Source of the DNA: Ornithinimicrobium ciconiae
GTDB lineage: Bacteria; Actinomycetota; Actinomycetes; Actinomycetales; Dermatophilaceae
Assembly (NCBI RefSeq): GCF_007197575.1
Contig: NZ_CP041616.1
Span: forward strand, 3,472,001-3,536,000
Direction: 5' to 3'
DNA: 64,000 nt
The notes beneath the pieces are model-generated. The model was not told the origin of the DNA. It made no database searches and was given only the letters and a program-made list of their open reading frames with translations. This document shows, piece by piece, positions 29,401-37,550 of the stretch (the stretch's first letter is position 1; each line of letters opens with the position of its first letter). Made by a program: the position numbers and the translations under genes.

Positions 29401-30304
29401 CAACGCCAAGGAGTGGACGCCGCTACGGCACCTGTCCGACGACCAGGCCAAGCTGTGGATCTACGACTCGTTCCTCAGCGAGTACGCCGCGATGGGCTTC
29501 GAGTACGGCTACTCCGTGGAGCGGCCCGATGCCCTGGTGATGTGGGAGGCCCAGTTCGGCGACTTCGCCAACGGTGCCCAGACGATCGTCGACGAGTTCA
29601 TCTCCTCCTCGGAGCAGAAGTGGGGTCAGCACTCCTCCGTCGTGCTGCTGCTCCCGCACGGCTATGAGGGACAGGGTCCGGACCACTCCTCGGCCCGGAT
29701 CGAGCGTTACCTGCAGCTGTGCGCCGAGGACAACATGGTGGTCGCTTACCCCTCCACCCCGGCGTCCTACTTCCACCTGCTGCGCAAGCAGGCGTTCTCC
29801 CGCCCGCGCAAGCCACTCATCGTGTTCACGCCCAAGGCGATGCTGCGCCTGAAGAGCGCGGGCAGCAGTCCGGCAGACTTCACCGAGGGCACCTTCCGCC
29901 CGGTCCTGCCGGACCGGGTCGAGCACGACCCGGCCAAGGTCGAGCGGGTGCTCCTGGTGAGCAGCAAGCTGACCTACGAGCTGGAGGACGAGCGCACCCA
30001 GCGCGAGGACGAGACGACCGCGATCATCCGGGTCGAGCAGCTCTACCCGGTCCCTGGCCGCGAGGTCGCCGAGCAGGTCAAGCAGTTCCCGAACGCCGAG
30101 CTGGTGTGGGTGCAGAACGAGCCGGAAAACCAGGGCGCCTGGCCGTTCATGGCGCTTAACCTGCCCCAGTCGATGGCGCAGTCCGGCGAGAAGCGACCGC
30201 TGCGGGTCGTGTGCCGTCCGGCCTCCGCCTCCCCGGCAACGGGGTCGGCCAAGGTGCACGCCGTCGAGCAGGCAGCCCTGATCAAGGAAGCCTTCGACCG
30301 CTGA
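26420..30304 (+). CDS. kgd: multifunctional 2-oxoglutarate decarboxylase/dehydrogenase E1-E2 (Kgd/OdhA type)
   Basis: 1294-residue actinobacterial TCA-cycle enzyme. A short N-terminal helix ([20 protein letters not shown]) is followed by an Ala/Pro/Lys/Glu linker to about residue 175 with repeated [12 protein letters not shown]. An E2-like acyltransferase domain (about 178-410, with [13 protein letters not shown]) and the thiamine-dependent E1 domain (about 430-1294, with [19 protein letters not shown] near 605 and [11 protein letters not shown]) follow. The family converts 2-oxoglutarate to succinyl-CoA with Lpd and SucB, or to succinate semialdehyde. GarA-type phosphopeptide inhibition is known for this family, but its regulator is not in the window. 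The GTG start has AAAGAGG about 11 nt before it. A 19-bp perfect palindrome terminates the gene. Confidence 0.95.
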   Translation: MANQSPSSDNPLADFGANEWLVEDMHEHYLADPSSVDVAWREYFATQDGAPVESVTKEKAADGPVGEQQAAARPADTPVSKQPAAARPTPKEPAPKESAPKTEAPKAEAPKAEAPKESAPQGGARKAAAPAKEASAPSAAEKTSDKPAPATGSAPMSRDAPARKSTGPQSQSSVTKLRGATARTVTNMELSLQVPTATSLRAIPAKLLIDNRIVINNHLSRSRGGKVSFTHLIGYAMVKALQAMPEMNNSYTEQDGKPHLVEPAHVNFGLAIDLAKPDGTRQLVVPNIKSAETMDFGNFWAAYEELVGKARDNKLTLEDYQGTTISLTNPGGIGTVSSVPRLMPGQGAIIGVGSLDYPAEWQGASPDSVARAAVSKVLTLTSTYDHRIIQGAQSGEFLRVLQQLLLGADGFYDDIFTGLRIPYEPVRWAPDITSSHDDDVSKATRVQELIHSYRVRGHLMADTDPLEYRQRRHHDLDITNHGLTLWDLERSFATGGFGGAPRLTLRKILGILRDSYCRTVGIEYMHIQDPEQREWIQERVEVPYEKTSPDEQLRILRRLNAAEAFETFLQTKFVGQKRFSLEGGESVIALLDRIMSEAANEELDEVCIGMPHRGRLNVLANLAGKSYGQIFREFEGKQAVGSVQGSGDVKYHLGTEGKFTNEEGRSTGVYLAANPSHLEAVNPVLEGIVRAKQDRLDLAGEVFTVLPVLLHGDAAFAGQGVVAETLNLSQLRGYRTGGTIHVVINNQVGFTTAPEASRSSVYCTDVARMVQAPIFHVNGDDPEACVRVAELAFEFRQAFNKDVVIDMVCYRRRGHNEGDDPSMTQPLMYELIENKRSVRKLYTEALVGRGDITIDDAEKALRDYQRQLEQVFTETKAALKGEDGTTGQLDRPRAQDEDERAPHKPHQTKISTELVEQIGDAFVATPEGFTVHPKLAQLMQRRQEMTREGGIDWAMGELLAIGSLLVEGTPVRFAGQDTRRGTFVQRHAVLTDKSNAKEWTPLRHLSDDQAKLWIYDSFLSEYAAMGFEYGYSVERPDALVMWEAQFGDFANGAQTIVDEFISSSEQKWGQHSSVVLLLPHGYEGQGPDHSSARIERYLQLCAEDNMVVAYPSTPASYFHLLRKQAFSRPRKPLIVFTPKAMLRLKSAGSSPADFTEGTFRPVLPDRVEHDPAKVERVLLVSSKLTYELEDERTQREDETTAIIRVEQLYPVPGREVAEQVKQFPNAELVWVQNEPENQGAWPFMALNLPQSMAQSGEKRPLRVVCRPASASPATGSAKVHAVEQAALIKEAFDR

Positions 30305-30341
30305 CCCTGAGGTGAGTGGGATCAGCAGAGTCTGATCACAG

Positions 30342-30380
30342 CGCGCAACGGCCCGGGCAGCCTGCCCGGGCCGTTGCGCG
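30342..30380 (+). terminator. kgd terminator hairpin
   Basis: Perfect inverted repeat cgcgcaacggcccgggcag / ctgcccgggccgttgcgcg (19-bp arms, one intervening base) located 38 nt after the kgd stop. The loop must in practice open by a few base pairs. No U-run follows. Confidence 0.85.
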
Positions 30381-30480
30381 TGTGCAGGCTCGCCGCCAGC
30401 GATGGGTCTCCCCTCGGGCCTGACCCTCCCCGCGGAGGGTGCTGACACGGCCCGAGTCACTTCCTGAAAGAATGCCCGCC

Positions 30481-31530
30481 ATGAGTTCTCCCGACGTTGC
30501 CCCCTCGCACGCTGCGCTTCCCGCTGGCTGGACCGCCCAGGAACCCACCGGAGACGACGTGCCGGACCTGGTCCGGCTGCTGAGACAGCACGAGAAGGAG
30601 GCACGCGGCTGGCCCGGCGCCGACAGCGAGCAGGTAGCGGCCGATGTCACCGGCAAGGGAGCAGTGACCCGGCGGCACTGGCTGATCCGCGACCCGGAGG
30701 GGGCTGCCCGCGCCTGGGTGAGCTGTCACGACCGGGCCGCTGGACGAGTGCTGGTGGGCGTGACCGTGGACCCGGACCTTGACCCGGCGCAGGCCGAGCC
30801 GGTCGCGACCCACTGCTTTGCGTTGGCCGAGCGCACTTCCGGGGAGATCGCCAGGGACCGTGGGCTGGCGGCGACCCAGATGGACTCCGGAGCCTTCCAG
30901 GACGACGACCGCCAGGATCGCTGGCTCAAGGACGCCGGCTTCAAGCACGTGCGCACCTGGTGGCAGATGGAGCGCCCCGTCACGGCACAGGACGCCACCG
31001 ACCACCCTCAGCCGCGTGAGGGAGTGGTGGTGCACCGGGTCCGCCGCGACGACGCCGTCGGGCTGCCGGACGAGGAGGACCTGCACGCCGTGCACGAGAT
31101 CTTGGAGGAGTCCTTCGCCGACCACTTCAACAACTACCGCGAGACCTTCGAGGAGTTTCTCGACCGGCTCCGCGCGGACCCCGGTCACCGGTGGGACCAC
31201 TGGTGGCTGGCCGACGTCGACGGTGCACCGGCGGGCGCCCTGGTCGGCACGACCGTCACTGGTCGCCTGGACCCGGCGGGCAACCCGGTCCCAGACGGCT
31301 CGTATGTCGAGTACATCGGCGTCCACTCCAGCGCCCGTGGTCGCGGGGTCGCCAAGGCCCTGCTGTGGGCCGTCATCGCCGACGCGGCCGCACGCGGCCG
31401 CAACCGGGTCGGGCTCGAGGTCGACGCCGACTCCCCCACCGGAGCCGACGGGCTCTACTCCTCGATGGGCTGGAAGACGGTCTACGTCACAGAGTCGTGG
31501 CACAAGGACGTGGAGGCTCCCGCGGGTTAG
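30481..31530 (+). CDS. tandem GNAT-family N-acetyltransferase
   Basis: 349 residues from the ATG at 30481, with GAAAGA about 9 nt upstream. There are two GNAT-like halves: the first (about 15-165) is degenerate. The second (about 185-345) has a clear acetyl-CoA loop in VEYIGVHSSARGRGVAKALL and DADSPTGADGLYSSMGWKTV. The duplicated architecture and the VDADSPTGADGLY stretch resemble MshD-like and other actinobacterial bipartite GNATs, but the acceptor is not known. DUF6104 follows after 9 nt. Confidence 0.82.
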   Translation: MSSPDVAPSHAALPAGWTAQEPTGDDVPDLVRLLRQHEKEARGWPGADSEQVAADVTGKGAVTRRHWLIRDPEGAARAWVSCHDRAAGRVLVGVTVDPDLDPAQAEPVATHCFALAERTSGEIARDRGLAATQMDSGAFQDDDRQDRWLKDAGFKHVRTWWQMERPVTAQDATDHPQPREGVVVHRVRRDDAVGLPDEEDLHAVHEILEESFADHFNNYRETFEEFLDRLRADPGHRWDHWWLADVDGAPAGALVGTTVTGRLDPAGNPVPDGSYVEYIGVHSSARGRGVAKALLWAVIADAAARGRNRVGLEVDADSPTGADGLYSSMGWKTVYVTESWHKDVEAPAG

Positions 31531-31539
31531 TCTGCGGCT

Positions 31540-31722
31540 GTGTACTTCACCGACCGCGGCATCGAGGAGCTCGCCACCAGGCGAGGCGACGAGCAGGTCA
31601 CTCTCGAGTGGCTCTCTGAGCAGTTGCGCACGTTCGTGGACCTGCACCCCGAGTTTGAGGCGCCCGTGGACCGCCTCGCCACGTGGCTGGCCCGACTGGA
31701 CGACGAGATCGACGACGAATGA
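31540..31722 (+). CDS. DUF6104 family small protein
   Basis: 60-residue acidic protein with a GTG start. MYFTDRGIEELATRRGDEQV, LEWLSEQLRTFVDLHPEFE and ATWLARLDDEIDDE fit the small actinobacterial DUF6104 family. It has no membrane segment and is probably helical. It lies between the GNAT and SGNH genes with 9- and 13-nt gaps, so it is probably one transcription unit. Function unknown. Confidence 0.8.
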   Translation: MYFTDRGIEELATRRGDEQVTLEWLSEQLRTFVDLHPEFEAPVDRLATWLARLDDEIDDE

Positions 31723-31735
31723 TGGAGGACACCCT

Positions 31736-32395
31736 GTGACAGCCACCGACGACGAGCCCGTCGTGGAGTTCAACCCCAGCGCGGAGTTCCAGATCACCGA
31801 CGGACCACGGGACATCGGTTTGTGCTTCGTCGGTGATGGTTTCGTGGCCGGCTACGGCGACCCCAAGGCCCTGGGCTGGGTCAGCCGCGTGGTGGGCCGC
31901 AGCCCGGTCACAGATGCCGACCTGAGCGCCTACAACCTCGGGGTGCGGGGAGAGTCCAGCGCTGAGGTGATGAGCCGCTGGCGGGCCGAGTGCGCCCCCC
32001 GGTGGCTGGACCGTTCCGAGCGCCGTCTGGTCGTCGGTGTGGGCGCCGGCGACGTCGCTGCCGGCATCACCACCGCGCGCTCACGGCTCAACCTGGCAAA
32101 CATCCTCGACGAGGCGACCACCACCGGCATCAGCACCTTTGTCGTGGGTCCCACCCCGACCCTGGACGCCGAGGTCAACCAGCGCCTGGAGGTTCTGGCC
32201 GACGCACAGGCGGATGTGTGCTCGCGTCGCGCAGTTCCCTATGTGGACTGCTTCCACCCGCTGCGCGACCACGACCAGTGGCAGTCAGATCTGGCCGCCG
32301 GCGATGGCGTCCACCCGGGACAGGCCGGCTATGGCCTGATCGCGTGGCTGGTGCTGCACGCAGGCTGGCAGGACTGGCTCAAGGTCAACGGCTGA
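31736..32395 (+). CDS. SGNH/GDSL-type hydrolase
   Basis: 219 residues from a GTG with GGAGG 7 nt before it. Block I is FVGDGFVAGYGDPKALGW, in which the catalytic residue position is Asp rather than the usual Ser (GDS becomes GDG). The Gly block is YNLGVRGESSAEV, the Asn-block counterpart is VVGVGAGD, and the terminal catalytic dyad is AGDGVHPGQAGY. The lack of Ser in the GDSL block makes hydrolase activity doubtful; it could be a degenerate family member. There is no signal peptide. It overlaps pheA tail-to-tail by 11 bp. Confidence 0.75.
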   Translation: MTATDDEPVVEFNPSAEFQITDGPRDIGLCFVGDGFVAGYGDPKALGWVSRVVGRSPVTDADLSAYNLGVRGESSAEVMSRWRAECAPRWLDRSERRLVVGVGAGDVAAGITTARSRLNLANILDEATTTGISTFVVGPTPTLDAEVNQRLEVLADAQADVCSRRAVPYVDCFHPLRDHDQWQSDLAAGDGVHPGQAGYGLIAWLVLHAGWQDWLKVNG

Positions 32396-33317
32396 GACGC
32401 TCCACCCAGACTCGAGCCGCGTCATACGCCTGCGCGGTGGCCACCTCGGGCACCGGGGTCTGCGCTGCCTGGGCCCGCGGGTAGGACCCCAGGAAGCGCA
32501 CCTGCGCACAGACCCGGTGCAGCCCCCTGAGGGCCTCCGCGACCCGCGGCTCACGGAGATGTCCGAGCGCCTCGATCGCGAAGCAGTACTGGCCGAGCGC
32601 CTCTCCGGTGGGCCGTGACTCCAGCCGGACCAGGTCGACACCGCGCATCGCGAACTGGTTGAGCAGATCGAGCAGGGCACCGGCGTGGTTGTGACGCAGG
32701 TAGGCCACCAGCGTGGTCACGTCCGCACCCGTTGCCTCCGGGATGTGGCCGGGGCGGGCGAGCCTGATGAACCGGGTCACCGCGCCGGGACGGTCAGCGA
32801 TCCCACCGACGAGGATGTTCAGTCCGTGCCGTTCAGCAGCCAGGGGCGCGGCGATGGCGGCGTCATAGACCTCCGCGGCGACCAGCACCGCAGCCCGGGC
32901 GGTGGAGGACTCCGGGATCACCTCGGCGCCCGGGAGGTGTGCGGCGATCCAGTCCCGGGTCTGTGCCTCGGCGACCGGGTGCGTCGCGATGCGGCGCACC
33001 GCGGCCAGGTCAGTGCCGGGGCGGGCCATCAGGGCAAACTCGACCTCGACGTGCACCTCGCCGGTGATGACCAGCGGTTCGCCGCGGATGAGCTCGTCGA
33101 GGGTGGCCGACACCGACCCCTCGACCGAGTTCTCGAAGGGGACGAGCGCCTCCGCCAGGACGCCTTCCCGCAGCGTCTCGAGGGCAGCGGCCACGGTCGG
33201 AGCCGGCCAGGCGCTCTCGGCCGTGTCCGGGTCCAGGCGGCGCAGCCCCTCCTCGCAGAATGTGCCCGCCGGCCCGAGATAGCCGACCCCGTCCTGAGGG
33301 GCAGGCACCGGGGTCAC
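32385..33317 (-). CDS. pheA: prephenate dehydratase
   Basis: Converts prephenate to phenylpyruvate for Phe synthesis (310 residues, GTG start). The N-terminal PDT domain carries YLGPAGTFCEEGLRRL and PFENSVEGSVSATLDELI. The C-terminal ACT domain carries the Phe-sensing ESRP motif in VRLESRPTGEALGQY, so feedback inhibition by Phe is expected. A 4-nt GTGA overlap with the upstream oxidoreductase gene indicates coupling. Confidence 0.94.
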   Translation of the reverse strand: MTPVPAPQDGVGYLGPAGTFCEEGLRRLDPDTAESAWPAPTVAAALETLREGVLAEALVPFENSVEGSVSATLDELIRGEPLVITGEVHVEVEFALMARPGTDLAAVRRIATHPVAEAQTRDWIAAHLPGAEVIPESSTARAAVLVAAEVYDAAIAAPLAAERHGLNILVGGIADRPGAVTRFIRLARPGHIPEATGADVTTLVAYLRHNHAGALLDLLNQFAMRGVDLVRLESRPTGEALGQYCFAIEALGHLREPRVAEALRGLHRVCAQVRFLGSYPRAQAAQTPVPEVATAQAYDAARVWVERLSR

Positions 33318-34279
33318 GGGGTCAGCACCACCTTGCCGAAGACCTCACCGGCATGCAGGGCGGCGATCCCGTCCGCGGCCTGGGACAGCGGCAGCACCCG
33401 GTCGATCAGGGGGCGCACGCCGGTCTGCTCGACCACCCGGACAACCTGCTGCAGCTGCTCCAGGTTGCCCATCGTGGAGCCCTGGACCCGCATCTGCTGG
33501 AAGAAGATCCGGGTCAGCTCGGCCCGCGGCGGTGCATCACCGGAGGTCGCCCCGGCGATGACGACGGTGCCACCGGGGCGCAGGCTGGAGACGGAGTGCG
33601 ACCAGGTCGCCGCGCCGACCGTCTCCAGGACGATGTCGACCCGCTCGGGGAGACGTTGCCCGCTCTCGAAGACGGCGTCAGCACCCAGGTCGAGGGCCCG
33701 CTGGCGCCGGGACTCGTCCCGACTCGTGGCCCACACCCGGTAGCCCAGGGCCGAGCCGAGCGCGATGGCCGCCGAGGCCACCCCACCACCGGCGCCCTGC
33801 ACGAGCACGGTCGAGCCGGGAGGTCCGCCGTTGATGCACAGCATCTTGTAGGCCGTCAGCCAGGCGGTGGGTAGGCAGGCGGCCTCCTCGAAGGACAGAC
33901 CGCTGGGCTTGGGCACGAGGTTGGCAGTTGGCACCACGACCTGCTCCGCCAGGGTGCCTTGGTGACGCTCCGAGAGCAGGGAACGTCGCGGGTCCAGAGT
34001 CTGCTCACCGATCCAGCCGGGCGAGGAGATGACCGCGTGCAGCAGCACCTCGTTGCCGTCCTGGTCGACCCCGGCCGCGTCACAGCCCAGGATCATCGGC
34101 AGCTGCTCGCTCTTGAGACCGACGCCCCGCAACGACCACACGTCGTGGTGGTTCAGGGCGGCCGCCCGCACGTCGACGAGCGCCCAGCCCTCGGGCGCCT
34201 CGGGAGCGGGGCGGTCAGCGACCACCAGGCCCGCGAGCGGGTTGTCGGGATGGAACTCGGCGACGTAGGCAGCTAGCAC
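33314..34279 (-). CDS. zinc-type alcohol dehydrogenase / quinone oxidoreductase family protein
   Basis: 321-residue medium-chain dehydrogenase-like protein, GTG start at 34279 (MLAAYVAEFHPDNPLAGLVV). The NAD(P)H motif VLVQGAGGGVASAAIALGSA is clear. Zinc-binding Cys/His residues of true alcohol dehydrogenases are not evident, which points to the quinone oxidoreductase subgroup. It is coupled to pheA by a GTGA overlap; no functional reason is apparent. Confidence 0.82.
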   Translation of the reverse strand: MLAAYVAEFHPDNPLAGLVVADRPAPEAPEGWALVDVRAAALNHHDVWSLRGVGLKSEQLPMILGCDAAGVDQDGNEVLLHAVISSPGWIGEQTLDPRRSLLSERHQGTLAEQVVVPTANLVPKPSGLSFEEAACLPTAWLTAYKMLCINGGPPGSTVLVQGAGGGVASAAIALGSALGYRVWATSRDESRRQRALDLGADAVFESGQRLPERVDIVLETVGAATWSHSVSSLRPGGTVVIAGATSGDAPPRAELTRIFFQQMRVQGSTMGNLEQLQQVVRVVEQTGVRPLIDRVLPLSQAADGIAALHAGEVFGKVVLTP

Positions 34280-34322
34280 GCTGATCAGCGTATCGCTCCA
34301 CCACCCCGCCGCGGCGGCAGCC

Positions 34323-35903
34323 TCAGTAGGCGCCGGTGTCCTCGTCGGGACGGAGCACGACATGTCCGGTGCGCCACATGATCATCAGGTCCAGCAGCGG
34401 CGTCCAGTTCTCGACGTAGTAGAGGTCGAGGCGGACCGACTCTTCCCAGGAGAGGTTGCTGCGGCCGTTGATCTGCCACATGCCGGTCATGCCCGGCTTG
34501 ACCAGCAGGCGTCGGCGGGTGTCGGCCTCATAGGCCGCCACCTCACGCGGCAGCGGCGGGCGCGGCCCGACCAGACTCATCTCGCCCCGCAGAACGTTGA
34601 TCAGCTGGGGAAACTCATCCAGGCTGTAGCGACGCAAGAAGGCGCCGATCCGGGTGATCCTGGGGTCGCGGCGCATCTTGAACATCGGCCCGGAGCCCTC
34701 GTTGAGGGCCATCAGGGCCGGCAGCGCCGACTCCGCATTGGTGACCATGGTGCGGAACTTCAGCATCCGGAAGGTGCGCCCGTCACGCCCGACCCGCTCC
34801 TGACCGAACAAGACCGGCCCGCGGTCGTCCAGCGCGATCGAGAGGGCCACGGCCAGGAAGAGTGGCAGGAGCGCGATGAGCCCGAGGGCCGCCAGCGTCC
34901 GGTCCAGAACGTTCTTGAACACCAGGGTGGGTCCGCTGAAGGTCGGCGCCTCGACATGGATCAGCGGCAGGCCCTGCACGGGACGGGTGCGCACCCGGGG
35001 GCCCGCCACGTCCATGATGCCGGGGGCCACGACCAGGTCGATCTCGGTGCCCTCGAGCGCCCACCCGAGCCGGCGCAACCCGGCAGATCCCAGGCCGGCC
35101 GAGGAGGACACCGCGATGACGTCGATCCCCAGGTCAACTCCACGGGCCACGACATCCAGCTCCGAGCCGACGACAGGGACACCGGCGACCTTGCTCCCCC
35201 GGGGGAGGTCGTCGACACAGGCACCGAGGACGTTGTAGCCCGCGTCCGGCGTGCGGCGCAGGGCGACGACGAGGTCCTCGACCTCGGCGCGACCTCCCAC
35301 GAGGAGGACCCGGTCGGAGAACATGCCCTCCCGGCGCTGTCGGACGAGCCACCGGCGGGCGGCATAGCGGGACAGCAGCAGGAGCAGGGTGCCCAGCGGG
35401 AACGCCAGCATCACGTAGCCGCGGGCCACGTCCAGCTTGATGGCATAGGCGACGATCGCCAGGGTGGAGAAGAGCCAGAGCGAGGCGTGGAAGACCTGAC
35501 GGTACTCCTGCACACCGTGACCGCTGAATCGGCCGTCGTAGGAGGAGTGGAGGTGGAGCATGAGCACCCACGCCACGGCCAGTCCCGCACTGACGGTCCA
35601 GTAACCGAACTGGGTGGAGACCAACGGCGCATCCGCCAGACCGAACCGGGTGAGCGTGGTGATCGCCAGGGCGACCATGATGACGACGGCGTCGGAGAAA
35701 CGGAGCCACCGCAGATAGCCGTCCAGGTAGCCCCGGGCGCGCGTATGACCGGGAGCACGGCGGTCTCGGGGGCGATTGTCAGTGGCGAGTCCGTCGGGAA
35801 GGACGAAGAGAGGCTTGAGCGGGCGGGTACCTGGGGTACCGCGCACAACGCTGGTACGGCTGAACACGCTGTCGCGCAATTCAACCTGCTGCTGTGCGGT
35901 CAT
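34323..35903 (-). CDS. polyprenyl-phosphate sugar-1-phosphate transferase (WcaJ/PssY-like)
   Basis: 526-residue membrane enzyme starting exopolysaccharide or surface-glycan synthesis. Four N-terminal helices (about residues 65-185) and a CoA-binding-like Rossmann region (about 190-300, VLLVGGRAEVEDLVVALRR) precede a fifth membrane segment. The catalytic sugar-transferase domain holds MLKFRTMVTNAE, RRYSLDEFPQLINVLRGEMS, SLVGPRPPLPREV and KPGMTGMWQINGRS. A low-molecular-weight tyrosine phosphatase gene 424 bp upstream is a frequent partner of such systems, although no polymerase, flippase or kinase gene is nearby. Confidence 0.92.
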   Translation of the reverse strand: MTAQQQVELRDSVFSRTSVVRGTPGTRPLKPLFVLPDGLATDNRPRDRRAPGHTRARGYLDGYLRWLRFSDAVVIMVALAITTLTRFGLADAPLVSTQFGYWTVSAGLAVAWVLMLHLHSSYDGRFSGHGVQEYRQVFHASLWLFSTLAIVAYAIKLDVARGYVMLAFPLGTLLLLLSRYAARRWLVRQRREGMFSDRVLLVGGRAEVEDLVVALRRTPDAGYNVLGACVDDLPRGSKVAGVPVVGSELDVVARGVDLGIDVIAVSSSAGLGSAGLRRLGWALEGTEIDLVVAPGIMDVAGPRVRTRPVQGLPLIHVEAPTFSGPTLVFKNVLDRTLAALGLIALLPLFLAVALSIALDDRGPVLFGQERVGRDGRTFRMLKFRTMVTNAESALPALMALNEGSGPMFKMRRDPRITRIGAFLRRYSLDEFPQLINVLRGEMSLVGPRPPLPREVAAYEADTRRRLLVKPGMTGMWQINGRSNLSWEESVRLDLYYVENWTPLLDLMIMWRTGHVVLRPDEDTGAY

Positions 35904-36249
35904 ACGACCCCCGTCGTAAGGATGTTGCCGAGAACTTGAAGAAGACTTTACCTAACCATGACTCATTGAGGGTAGTAGGTTCAGGGACTTTCCGCTAGAC
36001 CCTCCGCAAAACTTCTTCCACACGGCTCCATTGCAGGATCTTCGCAGGCAGACCGACCTGGCTAAGCCCGAGTGACCCCACGGATTGCAGGATAACCCAT
36101 GACCTGGCATTGGCGCTCGCTATGCCCAGACTTGGGAAACGCCATGCCCACGCGTGCCCTCGGCCGAAATCACGCGTGCTCTCAGCCGAACCCACGACCA
36201 CGTTCTCAAGTGATGAGGCCCCCCGCGGGCAGGAGTCGCTACGCCCGGG
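35904..36249. other. lower-GC intergenic region upstream of the sugar transferase
   Basis: 346 bp with visibly lower GC than the rest, especially 35925-36110. It probably holds the sugar-transferase promoter; I cannot assign -10 or -35 boxes with confidence. A diverged 22-bp tandem repeat (36149-36170 and 36171-36192, starting cacgcgtgc) is present. No gene is visible. Confidence 0.5.
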
Positions 36250-36353
36250 TCAGGTCAGTGCGCGCAGGACCCGGCTCAGGTCAGTGCGCGCAGGACCCGG
36301 GTCAGGTCAGTGCCCGCAGGACCCGGGTCAGGTGAGTGCGCGCAGGACCCCAG
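36250..36353. repeat. four 26-bp tandem units across the phosphatase stop codon
   Basis: Units at 36250-36275, 36276-36301, 36302-36327 and 36328-36353 share tcaggtcagtgcgcgcagga with 0-3 differences each. The last unit is the true 3' end of the phosphatase gene, including its TGA at 36328-36330. The three others repeat it, each with the same TGA, downstream. 26 bp is not a multiple of three. Confidence 0.95.
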
Positions 36354-36906
36354 GCAGGGCCACGCGCACCTGGGCATCCATCTGCTGATAGACGGCGTCC
36401 TCGCGGCGGAAGGGGTCGACGATGTCAGCGTCGTCCACCACGCCCGGCCCACGCCTGGTCACCAGGGTCGCCGCGAGATCTCGCAGCCTTCCGGAGGGCG
36501 GTCCCTCAGGCCCCGGCAGCTGGTCGTCGTCCAGGGTGTCGGCCAGCGCGGCGAACTCGCGGAACGTGAAGGCATAACGCAGCGCGAGCGGGTGTGCCCG
36601 CACCACCAGACCTCGGTGCGCGGTCGTCGCGGTCAGGACGAGGTCGGCTTCTGCCACCATCGCCGGGCGGAGCCGGCGGGCCACGAAGCCGCTGGGGGTG
36701 CCGCCGAGTGCCCGCAGCACGCTCGCCGCACGCTCATCCATCGGATGGCCCTCCAGTCCGTGCGTCCCGGCACTCCTGACCTGATAGCCACCCGTGCCCC
36801 ATCGCCGGTCGAGCGCGCGCTGCAGGACCCGTTCCAGCAGCGGGGAACGGCAGATGTTGCCGGTGCAGACGACCAGCACCCGGCCCGGCCCGGTCACGTC
36901 TGTCAT
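36328..36906 (-). CDS. low-molecular-weight protein-tyrosine phosphatase
   Basis: 192-residue phosphatase with the P-loop VVCTGNICRSPLLE (C-X5-R-S) near residues 13-21 and the general-acid loop DIVDPFRRED near 165. This class acts on bacterial tyrosine kinases of polysaccharide export or on other phosphotyrosine proteins. It overlaps tsaE by 4 nt (ATGA), so it belongs to the alr operon transcript, although its likely functional partner is the sugar transferase downstream. Confidence 0.9.
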   Translation of the reverse strand: MTDVTGPGRVLVVCTGNICRSPLLERVLQRALDRRWGTGGYQVRSAGTHGLEGHPMDERAASVLRALGGTPSGFVARRLRPAMVAEADLVLTATTAHRGLVVRAHPLALRYAFTFREFAALADTLDDDQLPGPEGPPSGRLRDLAATLVTRRGPGVVDDADIVDPFRREDAVYQQMDAQVRVALPGVLRALT

Positions 36907-37550
36907 CTCGCCCGCTCCGCACCGGACCAGCGCGGTCCGTGCCCGACGGCGCTCACCCAGCGTGCCTGAGCACCCTCGAGGTCGGACATGGCCTCGCTGT
37001 CCCCCACGTCACCGCTGTCCCCCACGTCACCGCTGACGACACCGTCCCCGCTGGCCGGTCCGCCACCGGTTGCCTCATCGGTGGGCTCAGCCCGGGAGAG
37101 CACGATCTCGAGCCGGTTCTCGGCGAGGACCTCGGCCATCCCGTGGCCCCACTCCACCACCGTCACCACCTCGTCCAGCTCAGCGTCGAGGTCAAGGTCG
37201 TCGAGCTCCGCAAGCCCACCCAGACGGTAGGCGTCAACGTGCACCAGCGCCGGTCCGGACCCCAGACTCGGATGCACCCGTGCGAGCACGAAGGTCGGCG
37301 AGGTGATCGGACCACGGACCTGCAGACCCGCGCCGATGCCCTGGGTCAGCGTGGTCTTGCCCGCCGCAAGATCACCGGTGAGCAGCACCAGGTCTCCGGG
37401 TCGCAGCATGGCCCCGAGCTCGACGCCCAGCGCGTGCGTGTCCTCAGCAGTGGCCAGTCGCGCCCGCTCACCCGACAAGATCGTGGCCAGGGGCCCAGGA
37501 CTCACCGGTGCTGGCACGTGCGGCCGGACCACCGCGTCATCGGCACTCAT
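36903..37550 (-). CDS. tsaE: tRNA t6A biosynthesis ATPase TsaE
   Basis: Small P-loop ATPase that drives the TsaBD complex in t6A formation (215 residues). Walker A is LTGDLAAGKTTLTQG near residue 60. SPTFVLARVHP and LVHVDAYRLGG are family motifs, and VEWGHGMAEVL completes the core. Residues ~160-190 form a Gly/Asp/Ser-rich insertion encoded by an 18-bp tandem repeat at 36996-37031. It overlaps neighbours on both sides by 4 nt. tsaB, rimI and tsaD, normally next, are absent here. Confidence 0.93.
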   Translation of the reverse strand: MSADDAVVRPHVPAPVSPGPLATILSGERARLATAEDTHALGVELGAMLRPGDLVLLTGDLAAGKTTLTQGIGAGLQVRGPITSPTFVLARVHPSLGSGPALVHVDAYRLGGLAELDDLDLDAELDEVVTVVEWGHGMAEVLAENRLEIVLSRAEPTDEATGGGPASGDGVVSGDVGDSGDVGDSEAMSDLEGAQARWVSAVGHGPRWSGAERAR

